Below are positions 17,166 through 24,927 of a DNA stretch of 64,000 bases, one piece after another. The position numbers and the translations under genes were made by a program. The number at the start of each line of letters is the position of its first letter. The first letter of the stretch is position 1. This DNA comes from Scytonema sp. RU_4_4 (GTDB taxonomy: Bacteria > Cyanobacteriota > Cyanobacteriia > Cyanobacteriales > Nostocaceae): positions 1 through 64,000 of the forward strand of contig JAAUSC010000001.1 of assembly GCA_012031965.1 (NCBI GenBank). The letters run 5' to 3'. A model generated the notes under the pieces. It searched no databases. It saw only the letters and a list, made by a program, of their open reading frames with translations, and was not told where the DNA came from.

Positions 17166-18050
17166 ATGCCTTGGTCTCGGATTGTTAGTGGAATTATTGC
17201 AATAGCCCTTGCTTTGACTGCAACTCTTTTAGGTGGGTGGTATTATACTCTTTTATTTGCGGTTATCATTTTTCTCGGTCAATTAGAATATTTTGATTTG
17301 GTGCGAGCAAAAGGCATGGCTCCGGCTGCTAAAACTACCATGTTTGTCAGCCAAGTCTTGCTGATCATTTGCACTTTGGATGGAGACTTAGCAGATGCTG
17401 TGATGCCCGTGGCTGGTACTTTTATTTGTTTTTATCTGCTGTTTCAGCCAAAAATGGCAACAATTGCGGATATTGCCGCTTCTATTTTGGGGTTATTTTA
17501 TACTGGGTATCTGCCGAGTTACTGGGTACGATTGCGATCGCTCGACGGTACAACTATCAGCAATCTACCTGTTAGTGATTACCTGTCCACAATTTGGACA
17601 AATATAGTACACCAAGACTTTGCCTCTTTACCCCAAGGTCTCACAGGAACAGCACTCACCTTCGTGTGTATTTGGGCTACTGACATTGGTGCTTACATCG
17701 TGGGTAAATTTTTTGGGAAAACCCCTTTATCAGATATTAGTCCTAAAAAAACAGTCGAAGGAGCTGTTTTTGGTATTGCTGCCAGTGTTATCGTCGCTGT
17801 CATTGCAGCATATTATCTCAATTGGTCTAAATTCGCCTTTACTGGTGTCGCAATAGGTTTGCTGATTGGCATTGCTGGTTTATTGGGTGATTTGACCGAA
17901 TCTATGCTCAAACGTGATGCTGGGGTAAAGGATTCAGGGCAGTTAATTCCTGGTCATGGAGGTATCTTGGATCGTACAGATAGCTATATTTTCACTGCTC
18001 CTTTGGTTTATTATTTTGTCACTCTGTTGTTGCCATTGGTGGGAAAGTAG
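17166..18050 (+). CDS. cdsA: Phosphatidate cytidylyltransferase CdsA
   Basis: 294 residues from ATG 17166. CdsA makes CDP-diacylglycerol from phosphatidic acid and CTP, the precursor of phosphatidylglycerol. The protein has about eight hydrophobic helices and the signature near its end: LTESMLKRDAGVKDSG followed by IPGHGGILDRTDSY, where the Asp residues bind the metal and CTP. The start at ATG 17166 (MPWSRIVSG) is preferred to a TTG six bases upstream. About 100 bases separate it from cbiT; the direction is the same, but the spacer (aagaagaaag-type sequence) gives no clear sign of co-transcription. Confidence 0.95.
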   Translation: MPWSRIVSGIIAIALALTATLLGGWYYTLLFAVIIFLGQLEYFDLVRAKGMAPAAKTTMFVSQVLLIICTLDGDLADAVMPVAGTFICFYLLFQPKMATIADIAASILGLFYTGYLPSYWVRLRSLDGTTISNLPVSDYLSTIWTNIVHQDFASLPQGLTGTALTFVCIWATDIGAYIVGKFFGKTPLSDISPKKTVEGAVFGIAASVIVAVIAAYYLNWSKFAFTGVAIGLLIGIAGLLGDLTESMLKRDAGVKDSGQLIPGHGGILDRTDSYIFTAPLVYYFVTLLLPLVGK

Positions 18051-18108
18051 GGAAGAAACCTCTTGCAGCGGTAATTTAGCATTGTTTAATATCGTACAGA
18101 TGAAGTTG

Positions 18109-18157
18109 TGGTGAGCGTAAGCGAAGCTCCTCCCTTTGGGAGGCTCGCTTGTTGTAA
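18109..18157. repeat. Palindromic interspersed repeat
   Basis: Gagcgtaagcgaagctcctccctttgg-type sequence with a central inverted pair ctccc/gggag. It belongs to the GC-rich palindromic repeats common in Nostocales intergenic DNA; related cores occur near 9575, 10160, 46019 and 61060. Confidence 0.6.
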
Positions 18158-18226
18158 GGAAATGCGCCCGACTTGGGAACGGGAATCTGAGGGGCGAGAT
18201 CGCTCCTCTTACACCGATAAAATAAA

Positions 18227-18490
18227 TTAGGTATCTGAGGAAGGACGCAAAGCTTTGAGATCCTCCCTTAGTTCCTCTAATTTCTCACCCGATTCTTTGG
18301 CGATTTGAGAGCAAAGGGTTGTTGAAATTAAGCCGGTAGCGGTAGTGACGCTCCCTTCAGAGGCTTTACCAGAAATCAAAAGCCCAGCACCAATTACGCT
18401 GATACCAAGGGAAAGTGCAACTGCTACAACATAGTAGTTGAAAATCTGCCGTGCCTGACGCAGATGCTCATGAAATAGATCTAGCATCAT
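18227..18490 (-). CDS. Small two-helix membrane protein resembling TRADD-N-associated membrane modules
   Basis: 87 residues from ATG 18488-18490: MMLDLFHEHLRQARQIFNYY, then two adjacent hydrophobic segments (VVAVALSLGISVIGAGLLIS and VTTATGLISTTLCSQ) and a basic/acidic helix (KESGEKLEELREDLKAL). An N-terminal amphipathic helix, a hairpin of two membrane helices and a C-terminal coiled helix resemble the TRADD-N-associated membrane modules described with bacterial NACHT/STAND conflict proteins. This rests on recalled pattern only. It is divergent from the next ORF with only ten bases between start codons. An open upstream frame to 18559 overlaps that ORF and is unlikely to be used. Confidence 0.55.
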   Translation of the reverse strand: MMLDLFHEHLRQARQIFNYYVVAVALSLGISVIGAGLLISGKASEGSVTTATGLISTTLCSQIAKESGEKLEELREDLKALRPSSDT

Positions 18491-18500
18491 TTTAAAGTCA

Positions 18501-19019
18501 ATGAAACGCCAAATTGATGCTCTTTTAGCAAAAGATGAAAAATTGCTGCAATTTCTCATTTGGCTTGAGCAAAAGTCAAAGTCTGTAGAGGCGCGTTATA
18601 AACCTGCTGCTATTCGAGCATTCTACCAAAACCTCGACCTCGCCCTCGCCCTCGCCCTCGCCCGAGACCTCGCCCTCGACCTTGCCCTCGACCGAGCCCG
18701 AGCCCTCGACCAAAACCCAGAGTTAAGGCGATCGCTCCAACGACTCAAAGACCAACTGCCCAACCCAGAAGACAAAGAAGTATACAAACAATGGTGGCAG
18801 GAAAACGGTTCAACTTGGACTGAACAACTTAGAGCCGTAATGATTGAACATCGTAATATTGGTCATGATTGGCAATTCACTGATGCTCAAGAGGAACTCC
18901 TGAAGCAGTACTACGATGCTAATAAACTGCTAGTTGATTGCCTCAACAGCGATTGCTACGTAAGTCGGGAAGCTCGCCAGGAGATTGAGGATACATTGCT
19001 GCTGCCAAATGCTACTTAA
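18501..19019 (+). CDS. Stand-alone homologue of the C-terminal helical domain of cyanobacterial NACHT proteins
   Basis: 172 residues. Residues 1-50 (LLAKDEKLLQFLIWLEQK, YKPAAIRAFYQNLDLAL) and 75-172 (LQRLKDQLPNPEDKEVYKQWW, HRNIGHDWQFTDAQEELLKQYY, LLVDCLNSDCYVS) match the alpha-helical tail of cyanobacterial NACHT NTPases as I remember it. Between them is a dipeptide-like run of Ala, Leu, Asp and Arg encoded by a hexamer microsatellite. No NACHT P-loop is encoded here, and the upstream frame is closed by TGA at 18471, so this is a free-standing domain or a relic. Its last 8 bases overlap the end of pilO on the other strand. Confidence 0.6.
   Translation: MKRQIDALLAKDEKLLQFLIWLEQKSKSVEARYKPAAIRAFYQNLDLALALALARDLALDLALDRARALDQNPELRRSLQRLKDQLPNPEDKEVYKQWWQENGSTWTEQLRAVMIEHRNIGHDWQFTDAQEELLKQYYDANKLLVDCLNSDCYVSREARQEIEDTLLLPNAT
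18632..18710. repeat. Hexamer microsatellite (CTCGCC/CTCGAC)n inside the NACHT-C-like ORF
   Basis: About thirteen imperfect hexamers based on ctcg(c/a)c encode a run of Ala-Leu, Asp-Leu and Arg-Asp pairs. Because the unit is six bases, copy-number change keeps the frame and adds or removes two residues, so length can vary without loss of function. Confidence 0.85.
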
Positions 19020-19773
19020 TCTTTGATTGCACTGCTTTCACCGCTGCAATTTCCTCTTGACTCAGTGGCATTAATGCCTGTAACTGAAAAGATGTACTAA
19101 TCAGTGTTGGTCCAACCCTACGTACCAAAACTTTATCCTGTTGAGTGACAGATTCCGGTGACAAACTTGATTGATAATCTCTCACAATCAACAAAGGTTG
19201 TAACCGCTCTATATTGCGGAAAATAGATTGTGTTTGTTCGTAAGTTCCTAGAATTTCAATATTGATACTGCTGCGTTTTAATTTCCCATTCACCAATGAT
19301 CCAAAACTACCATCAGTAATTGGTTCAGCTTTTCCAGAAGGCACATACTTCTTCAGTTTAGCTCTCACTGCATTCTTGAGAATTTGAGTGTTACTAGATT
19401 CAACTAAGCGATTTAAATCCAGCAGGAGAGTATCCAAAGTTTTCTCATTAGCAAATAAAGCTAAAACCTGGAGTTGTTGCTGTTTGGCAAGCGCTTGCTC
19501 CTGTTGTACTTTGTCAATTTGTTTAATGTAAGATTTTTTTTGGTCAATAGCCTGCTGTAATTCGTTCTGTTTTGTTTCCTGCTGTTGAATAGAATCCAAT
19601 AATGGAAACACAAAATTCATCGCTATATAAGCTGCTCCTGCAATTCCTAAAACCCCTAAGATAATGCCGCTAACTTTTGGTGTTAGGGTGATGCCAAAAA
19701 CAACAGGTTGACTTGAGAAAGTTGTATGAAATTCCGTGTCTTCTACAAAATTAAAATCATCACCCAGCGTCAT
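19012..19773 (-). CDS. pilO: Type IV pilus inner-membrane assembly protein PilO
   Basis: 253 residues with one membrane helix (about 32-52, VSGIILGVLGIAGAAYIAM), a long coiled-coil (60-105, QQQETKQNELQQAIDQKKS) and a ferredoxin-like periplasmic domain, the PilO plan. PilM, PilN and PilO form the platform that links the cytoplasmic motor to the outer-membrane secretin and are needed for twitching motility and DNA uptake. Its ATG overlaps the pilN stop as ATGA, so the two are translationally coupled. In most cyanobacteria pilQ follows at once; here the next sequence is a NACHT-like ORF on the opposite strand, and pilQ is absent from the window. Confidence 0.9.
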   Translation of the reverse strand: MTLGDDFNFVEDTEFHTTFSSQPVVFGITLTPKVSGIILGVLGIAGAAYIAMNFVFPLLDSIQQQETKQNELQQAIDQKKSYIKQIDKVQQEQALAKQQQLQVLALFANEKTLDTLLLDLNRLVESSNTQILKNAVRAKLKKYVPSGKAEPITDGSFGSLVNGKLKRSSINIEILGTYEQTQSIFRNIERLQPLLIVRDYQSSLSPESVTQQDKVLVRRVGPTLISTSFQLQALMPLSQEEIAAVKAVQSKIK

Positions 19774-20540
19774 CTTGCAATGACTCCTATCTGTTGCATA
19801 CTACGAATCCGAGTAACGAGTCCTACTGTGCCTTTTTGCTCCAACTCACGAATCAATTCAGAGGCGGGAATATCACTCAAACTAGATTGAATTGTATATT
19901 TAACGATTTGAGGTGATTTGATTTGTGAGCTATGAGTAGATTGAGCGCTGGGTGGTAGCGGTGCATCTACTAACTGTGCTGTCATAATTTTTGTTTGTGT
20001 AGCTTTGAAGAAACGAGACTGTTGCAAAGTCAACGTGAAATCGTTGACATCGCTAAACGAGCGAGCAAACCCAGAGATTTCTAAACCTCCAGCAGGATTA
20101 GGTGCTGGCTGTCCTCCTGTGAGTGCAGTAGGTGTCATTTGTTTGATACTCTCAATTTGCACTGTTGTAGGTATGCGATCGCGCACCTCTTGCAACATCG
20201 CTGACCAAGGGCGAATCTGGTCAAAAACACTTACTAAAGCTTGAGTTTCCTGATGAATTGTTTTCGTTTCTTCTCGGATTTTTTTAATATTTTCTATCCC
20301 GACTTCTAATCTTTTGTTTTCCTGTTCTAGTTGTGCTATCTTCTGCTCTAATGCACTATCTTTCGTTTGCAAAAACCACCAACTAGTACCCACTATAGCT
20401 GGGAAAAAGAGAGCAACTACTAGTCCTATATAAACTGGGGCTAAATTGCCAGTAGGTAGAGATATTCCTGGTCGTTTCTTTTCAAAATTCTTTTGGTCAG
20501 TTTGGCGGTCTTTGAGAAAGTTAATATCTATACTGTACAT
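19770..20540 (-). CDS. pilN: Type IV pilus assembly protein PilN
   Basis: 256 residues beginning MYSIDINFLKDR, the conserved cytoplasmic N-terminal peptide that binds PilM. A membrane helix (about 36-56), a coiled-coil (65-105) and a periplasmic alpha/beta domain (DRIPTTVQIESIKQM, GFARSFSDVNDFTLTLQQS) follow. The length is slightly above non-cyanobacterial PilN, as usual in this phylum. It overlaps pilO by four bases and lies 95 bases downstream of pilM on the same strand. The short pilM-pilN spacer holds a (cttttga) heptamer run around 20620. Confidence 0.92.
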   Translation of the reverse strand: MYSIDINFLKDRQTDQKNFEKKRPGISLPTGNLAPVYIGLVVALFFPAIVGTSWWFLQTKDSALEQKIAQLEQENKRLEVGIENIKKIREETKTIHQETQALVSVFDQIRPWSAMLQEVRDRIPTTVQIESIKQMTPTALTGGQPAPNPAGGLEISGFARSFSDVNDFTLTLQQSRFFKATQTKIMTAQLVDAPLPPSAQSTHSSQIKSPQIVKYTIQSSLSDIPASELIRELEQKGTVGLVTRIRSMQQIGVIAR

Positions 20541-20635
20541 TTTTTATGAGTTGTCACGCTTTAAGCGTATATGTTGGACATTGGCAGAATACTTGCAACC
20601 ACTACATTTATTTTCTTCACTTTTGACTTTTGACT

Positions 20636-21754
20636 TTATTCTGCCTCTCGCATTCCTAAACCAAGCACTATTCCCAATCCAGAACGTTCCACTGCGGAGT
20701 ATCTCTGTTCGTCAATTTGCAATGACAAAGCTGCTACTGGATCGATTTGAGAAGTTGGCAAATTCAATCGTTGTGTAAAAAACTCATCGAGTTGTCCCAG
20801 TCCGCTTCCTGGTCCAGCTAGCATAATCTGTGCTACCTCAAAATTTTCATTTTGGTTGAGATAAAAATTGATAGAACGGCGCAGTTCATCTGTGAGTTCT
20901 CCCAATACTTTCATCATTGCTGTCATACCTGGATTGATTTCATGAATGTCATCATGAACGTCAGTTTTTCCTTCATCTATAGAAGTTAAAGGAATAGATA
21001 TTTCATAAAACTCTTCTATATTTTGTGAAACGGGTAAGCTCATTACCTCAGATAAGGCAGTTTGCATTTGATATATTCCAATAGGAACTGTACGCGAGAA
21101 TTGTGGCACTCCATTCACAACAATCGCTATTTCTGTACAGTCGAATTCTATATCCACAAGCACGACTGCTTCTTGTGTTCCAAATTGTCGAAGTTGTTCG
21201 CGAATTGTGCGAATGAGAGCCAAACAGTTAATTTCTAAAACATCGATTTGCAATCCTGCTTGCTCAAATGTCTTTATATATGTGTCAGTAATTTCCTTGC
21301 GTGTAGCGACTAAAAGTATCTGTACCTTTTCAATGCCATCTTCATCTATAAAGTACCCAAGTTTCTGATAATCTAAATCAGCCTCTTCACGAGGGTAAGG
21401 TAAATGCAAACCAGCTTCGTGGTTTAGGACCATCTCCCGTAGTTCTTTATCGTCTAACTCGGCTGGCACAGATATTATGCGTATAATGGATTCTCGCCCT
21501 GGTACAGCAGTAGCGACACGAGAAGCTTTGATTTTACTTTCAGTTAGCGCTTGCTGAATGAATTGCGCCATTGTTGAAGAGTCAATGATTTGACCATTGA
21601 CGAAAACCCCTTCCGGAACAGACACCGATGTTAGAGTTTCTAGTTTTAAACCTTGGCTGAGCTTACGCAACTGAACTAAATTCACACGTTGTGGTGACAG
21701 TTCTATGCCAACTCCTTTCTGGAATTTACCAAATAAGTTATTGAATAGTTTCAC
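20636..21754 (-). CDS. pilM: Type IV pilus assembly ATPase-fold protein PilM
   Basis: 372 residues of the actin/FtsA-like PilM family: GVGIELSPQRVNLVQL (phosphate 1 loop), VLVDIEFDCTEIAIV (phosphate 2), LAGPGSGLGQLDEFF (adenosine motif). PilM is cytoplasmic and binds the N-terminus of PilN. The start is GTG (21752-21754) giving MKLFNNLFGKFQKG. It is the first gene of pilMNO; its upstream region carries a heptamer array (21801-21849), and the likely promoter lies between that and the start. The final residues (GLGIVLGLGMREAE) are typical of cyanobacterial PilM. Confidence 0.93.
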   Translation of the reverse strand: MKLFNNLFGKFQKGVGIELSPQRVNLVQLRKLSQGLKLETLTSVSVPEGVFVNGQIIDSSTMAQFIQQALTESKIKASRVATAVPGRESIIRIISVPAELDDKELREMVLNHEAGLHLPYPREEADLDYQKLGYFIDEDGIEKVQILLVATRKEITDTYIKTFEQAGLQIDVLEINCLALIRTIREQLRQFGTQEAVVLVDIEFDCTEIAIVVNGVPQFSRTVPIGIYQMQTALSEVMSLPVSQNIEEFYEISIPLTSIDEGKTDVHDDIHEINPGMTAMMKVLGELTDELRRSINFYLNQNENFEVAQIMLAGPGSGLGQLDEFFTQRLNLPTSQIDPVAALSLQIDEQRYSAVERSGLGIVLGLGMREAE

Positions 21755-21800
21755 TAGAGTTTTTCCCGTTGGATTGCCAATTTAAAAATGAAATGATATT

Positions 21801-21849
21801 AACAGTTATCAGTTATCAGTTATCAGTTACCAGTTATCAGTCATCAGTT
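21801..21849. repeat. Short tandem heptamer repeat (CAGTTAT)n
   Basis: About six to seven near-identical copies of cagttat/cagttac/cagtcat, followed by related ttcactg/ctcactg units up to about 21890. It lies in the spacer between the divergent pilM and sugar-binding lipoprotein genes. Confidence 0.85.
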
Positions 21850-21938
21850 TTTTGTTCACTGTTCACTGCTCACTGTGTACTGTTTACTGTTCAGTTGCCT
21901 AAGTACCTTACCCTGATAGAGTTAAATAAAGTACAAGC

Positions 21939-23252
21939 ATGATGGTTAGAATTCAAAAGTTCATTCAAAAGTTCAAAAAATTAATTGTTTGGGTATTACT
22001 CGGTGTATTGACTAGTTGGATTGTTAGCTGTGGTACAGGCAATATTGGTACCACCACAAAACAAGGATCATCAGGGATCGCAAATGTTGAATTTTGGACA
22101 ATGCAACTCCAACCTCAATTCACTAACTACTTTAAAAGCTTAATGACATCCTTTGAATCACAAAATCCTGGTATAAAAGTGACTTGGGTTGATGTGCCTT
22201 GGACTGCAATGGAGAGCAAAATTTTAACGGCTGTTTCCGCAAAAACACCACCTGATGTTGTCAATCTCAATCCAGATTTTGCTTCCCAACTTGCAGGAAG
22301 AAATGCCTGGTTAGATTTAGATGCAAAAATCCCAAATGAAGTACGTTCCTCCTATTTACCGAATATTTGGAAAGCTAGTACGCTCAATGGCAAGAGTTTT
22401 GGGATTCCCTGGTACCTCACCACGCAACTAACCATTTATAACACTGATCTCTTAAAACAGGCAGGTATCAAGAAATCACCTGTCACCTACACTGAATTAG
22501 CGCAGGTGGCTCAACAAATGAAGGACAAAACTGGTAAATATGCCTTTTTTCTGACGTTTGTTCCTCAAGATACTGGAGAGGTGTTAGAGTCCTTTGTACA
22601 AATGGGGGTGACTCTAGTAGATGCTGAAGGTAAAGCAGCTTTTAACTCCCCACAAGGTAAAGCGGCGTTTCAGTATTGGGTAGACTTATATAAAAAAGGG
22701 CTTCTCCCTAAAGAAATATTGACACAAGGGCATCGTCGTGCAATTGACTTGTATCAAGCTGGAGAAACAGCGTTTCTGTTTTCTGGTGGAGAATTTCTTG
22801 AGAACATTGCTAAAAATGCGCCAGCCATAGCCAAAGTTTCCGCCACCGCACCGCAAGTTATTGGTGATAATGGTAAAAAAAATGTCGCTGTCATGAACGT
22901 TGTGATTCCTCGTGACAGCAAGCAACCGGACGCTGCTCTCAAATTTGCCTTGTTTCTGACAAATGACGAGAACCAGCTCACCTTTGCTAAAGCAGCGAAT
23001 GTTCTCCCATCCACAGTGAAGTCCCTTGCTGACAGCTACTTCAAAGACGTACCCGCGAACGCCTCGACTTTAGATAAAGCGCGAGTTATCAGCGCACAAG
23101 AACTGCGACAAGCAGAGATATTAACTCCCAGGCTTAAGGATATAAAACGCTTGCAAAAGGCAATTTACGAGAACTTGCAAGCAGCTATGCTGGGTGAGAA
23201 GACAGTAGATAAAGCTGTGGAGGATGCAGCAAACGAATGGAATAGCAGGTAG
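21939..23252 (+). CDS. ABC transporter sugar-binding lipoprotein
   Basis: 437 residues of the extracellular solute-binding family 1 (maltose/sn-glycerol-3-phosphate type). The N-terminus has a signal peptide with lipobox (VLTSWIVSC, Cys about residue 31). The body shows VEFWTMQLQPQFTNYFKSLM, PDVVNLNPDFASQLAGRN and GIPWYLTTQLTIYNTDLL, typical of sugar-binding lobes. It would deliver a sugar to a permease/ATPase not encoded here. It is transcribed alone, divergent from pilM. A 21/42-bp tandem array starts right after its stop. The substrate cannot be told from sequence. Confidence 0.9.
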   Translation: MMVRIQKFIQKFKKLIVWVLLGVLTSWIVSCGTGNIGTTTKQGSSGIANVEFWTMQLQPQFTNYFKSLMTSFESQNPGIKVTWVDVPWTAMESKILTAVSAKTPPDVVNLNPDFASQLAGRNAWLDLDAKIPNEVRSSYLPNIWKASTLNGKSFGIPWYLTTQLTIYNTDLLKQAGIKKSPVTYTELAQVAQQMKDKTGKYAFFLTFVPQDTGEVLESFVQMGVTLVDAEGKAAFNSPQGKAAFQYWVDLYKKGLLPKEILTQGHRRAIDLYQAGETAFLFSGGEFLENIAKNAPAIAKVSATAPQVIGDNGKKNVAVMNVVIPRDSKQPDAALKFALFLTNDENQLTFAKAANVLPSTVKSLADSYFKDVPANASTLDKARVISAQELRQAEILTPRLKDIKRLQKAIYENLQAAMLGEKTVDKAVEDAANEWNSR

Positions 23253-23256
23253 AGAG

Positions 23257-23404
23257 CATAAGCTGTCGTTATGAATGCACAAGCTGTCGTAACCACAGCA
23301 TAAACTGTCGTTATGAACGCACAAGCTGTCGTAACCACAGCATAAACTGTCGTTATGAACGCACAAGTTGTCGTAACCACAGCATAAACTGTCGTTATGA
23401 ACGC
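23257..23404. repeat. 42-bp tandem repeat built from two 21-bp half units
   Basis: About 3.5 copies of a 42-bp unit, itself two related 21-mers (taaactgtcgttatgaacgca and caagctgtcgtaaccacagca differ mainly at their ends). Copies are nearly identical, pointing to recent expansion. Long minus-strand frames across it are by-products of the 21-bp periodicity. Confidence 0.9.
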
Positions 23405-23558
23405 GAAAGAATTTCAAGATTCAATGGTGTGCGATCGCGCGGGGCGCAGACGCCTTCAGGTGTCCGGATACTGAATCAGGTTACTCACCATGCTGATAGT
23501 AAACCAAACTAATTTGTCATCAGAACCCAATACTAAGGTTATCGTCCCACCATTTATT

Positions 23559-24596
23559 ATGAGCTACTTTCGTCCTGCCATTGATGCTATGACTGGCTAC
23601 ATTCCTGGTGAACAACCGAAACCAGGAACAAAAATTATCAAACTTAACACAAATGAAAATCCCTATCCGCCTTCCCCAAAAGCAATGGAGGTGCTGCACA
23701 ATTTAGATGGTGAGTGGTTACGACGCTACCCTGATCCATTTGCAAGAGAGTTTTGTCAAGCAGTCAGTGATGCGTTAGGAGTACCTGCGGATTGGGTGAT
23801 TGTGGGGAATGGGAGCGATGATTTGCTGAATGTGCTGGTGCGTTCCTGTGCGGAGGGGAGTGAGCGCAAAGTTGTGTATCCCACACCAACTTATGTTCTG
23901 TATCGGACTTTATCAGCTATGCAACCAGCATCAGTGGTTGAGCTTCCTTACCTAGATAACTTTGAGTTACCAATCAAGGATCTGGTTGCGGCTAATGGAG
24001 CAATTACGTTTATTGCCTCTCCGAATAGTCCTTCTGGTCATGTGGTACCTTTAGATGATCTGCGGGAATTGGCGCAGCAAGTGTCAGGAATTGTTGCGGT
24101 TGATGAGGCTTACGTTGACTTTGCTAAGTATACGGCGTTACCGTTGGTGCAAGAATTCGAGAACGTGATTGTGTTACGTACTTTGTCCAAAGGGTATTCA
24201 TTGGCAGGTTTGCGGCTGGGTTTTGGAGTAGCAAATCCAAAATTACTGGCTGGATTATTTAAGGTAAAAGACAGTTACAACATTGATGCGATCGCCATAG
24301 CAGTGGGTACAGCTGCAATGCGGGATCAAGCCTACAAGAATGCTTGTGCAGAAAAAGTGAAAATATCGCGGACAAAGCTAACACTAGATTTGAAGAATCT
24401 GGGATGGAGAGTCCTTGATTCTGAGGCTAACTTTGTTTTGGCAACTCCTCCAGAAGGAAATGCAGAGTCTGTTTACTTGGCTCTGAAAGAACGAGGAATT
24501 TTGGTGCGTTACTTTAAGCAACCTGGGTTAGAAGATAAGCTACGGATTACGGTTGGTACGGATGAGCAAAACCAGACGTTAATGGAAGCGTTATAA
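23559..24596 (+). CDS. hisC: Histidinol-phosphate aminotransferase
   Basis: 345 residues from ATG 23559 (MSYFRPAIDAM). This PLP enzyme converts imidazole-acetol phosphate to histidinol phosphate in histidine synthesis. Family marks: LNTNENPYPPSP near the start, GNGSDDLLN, ASPNSPSGH, VDEAYVDFA and the PLP-binding Lys in LRTLSKGYSLAGLRLGFG. ATG 23490 would add 23 residues (MLIVNQTNLSSEP) not usual in relatives, so I prefer 23559. The predicted product ends slightly short (TLMEAL) compared with some relatives. It is not linked to hisA, which lies at 53542-54315. Confidence 0.93.
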   Translation: MSYFRPAIDAMTGYIPGEQPKPGTKIIKLNTNENPYPPSPKAMEVLHNLDGEWLRRYPDPFAREFCQAVSDALGVPADWVIVGNGSDDLLNVLVRSCAEGSERKVVYPTPTYVLYRTLSAMQPASVVELPYLDNFELPIKDLVAANGAITFIASPNSPSGHVVPLDDLRELAQQVSGIVAVDEAYVDFAKYTALPLVQEFENVIVLRTLSKGYSLAGLRLGFGVANPKLLAGLFKVKDSYNIDAIAIAVGTAAMRDQAYKNACAEKVKISRTKLTLDLKNLGWRVLDSEANFVLATPPEGNAESVYLALKERGILVRYFKQPGLEDKLRITVGTDEQNQTLMEAL

Positions 24597-24927
24597 GGAC
24601 GGCGATCGCCTCACCATGACAGCGCTAAAATAAACCCATAAAACAGTAATGCTGCACCCCAAGCCATGTCCCTAGCCAAGGAATTAGACACTCTCCAAGA
24701 TATCCCAGAAGATGTTAAGTAGCTCAACCTAATTAAACGTGAAATGTCATTGCGACCGAAACGCAGTGGAGGGAAGCAATCTCATCAAATTACATTTTAA
24801 GTTTTTTAAGGTTGAACTACTTATCCTTCCTCCAGGTGATTTGTACAGCGACGAACCTCCCTTAGAAACTGAACTGCATCTAGAGCAAATAATGCTCTTA
24901 CTTAAATGTTTAAAATGGTTTAAGCAA
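24597..24927. other. Intergenic region with a gene relic and an interspersed repeat
   Basis: 331 bases. A ribosome-less start at 24666 encodes only MSLAKELDTLQDIPEDVK before TAG, possibly the stump of a lost gene. At 24743-24785 lies gtcattgcgaccgaaacgca and onward, a copy of a repeat also present at 31619-31661. The rest is AT-rich. Confidence 0.5.
24743..24785. repeat. Interspersed 'gtcattgcga...gaagcaatctcatca' repeat, copy 1
   Basis: A 43-bp element with the core gtcattgcga and gaagcaatctcatca. The second copy (31619-31661) lies inside the cupredoxin reading frame. Similar sequences are scattered in many cyanobacterial genomes. Confidence 0.75.

Noticed and set aside
23257-23404. Possible CRISPR array
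   Set aside because: The 42-bp units are contiguous with no unique spacers, so it is a tandem repeat.
23121-23417. Long minus-strand frames with repeated VYAVVTTACAFITT-like and similar peptides
   Set aside because: They are produced by the 21/42-bp tandem array and the 3' end of the plus-strand lipoprotein gene; no start context or family.
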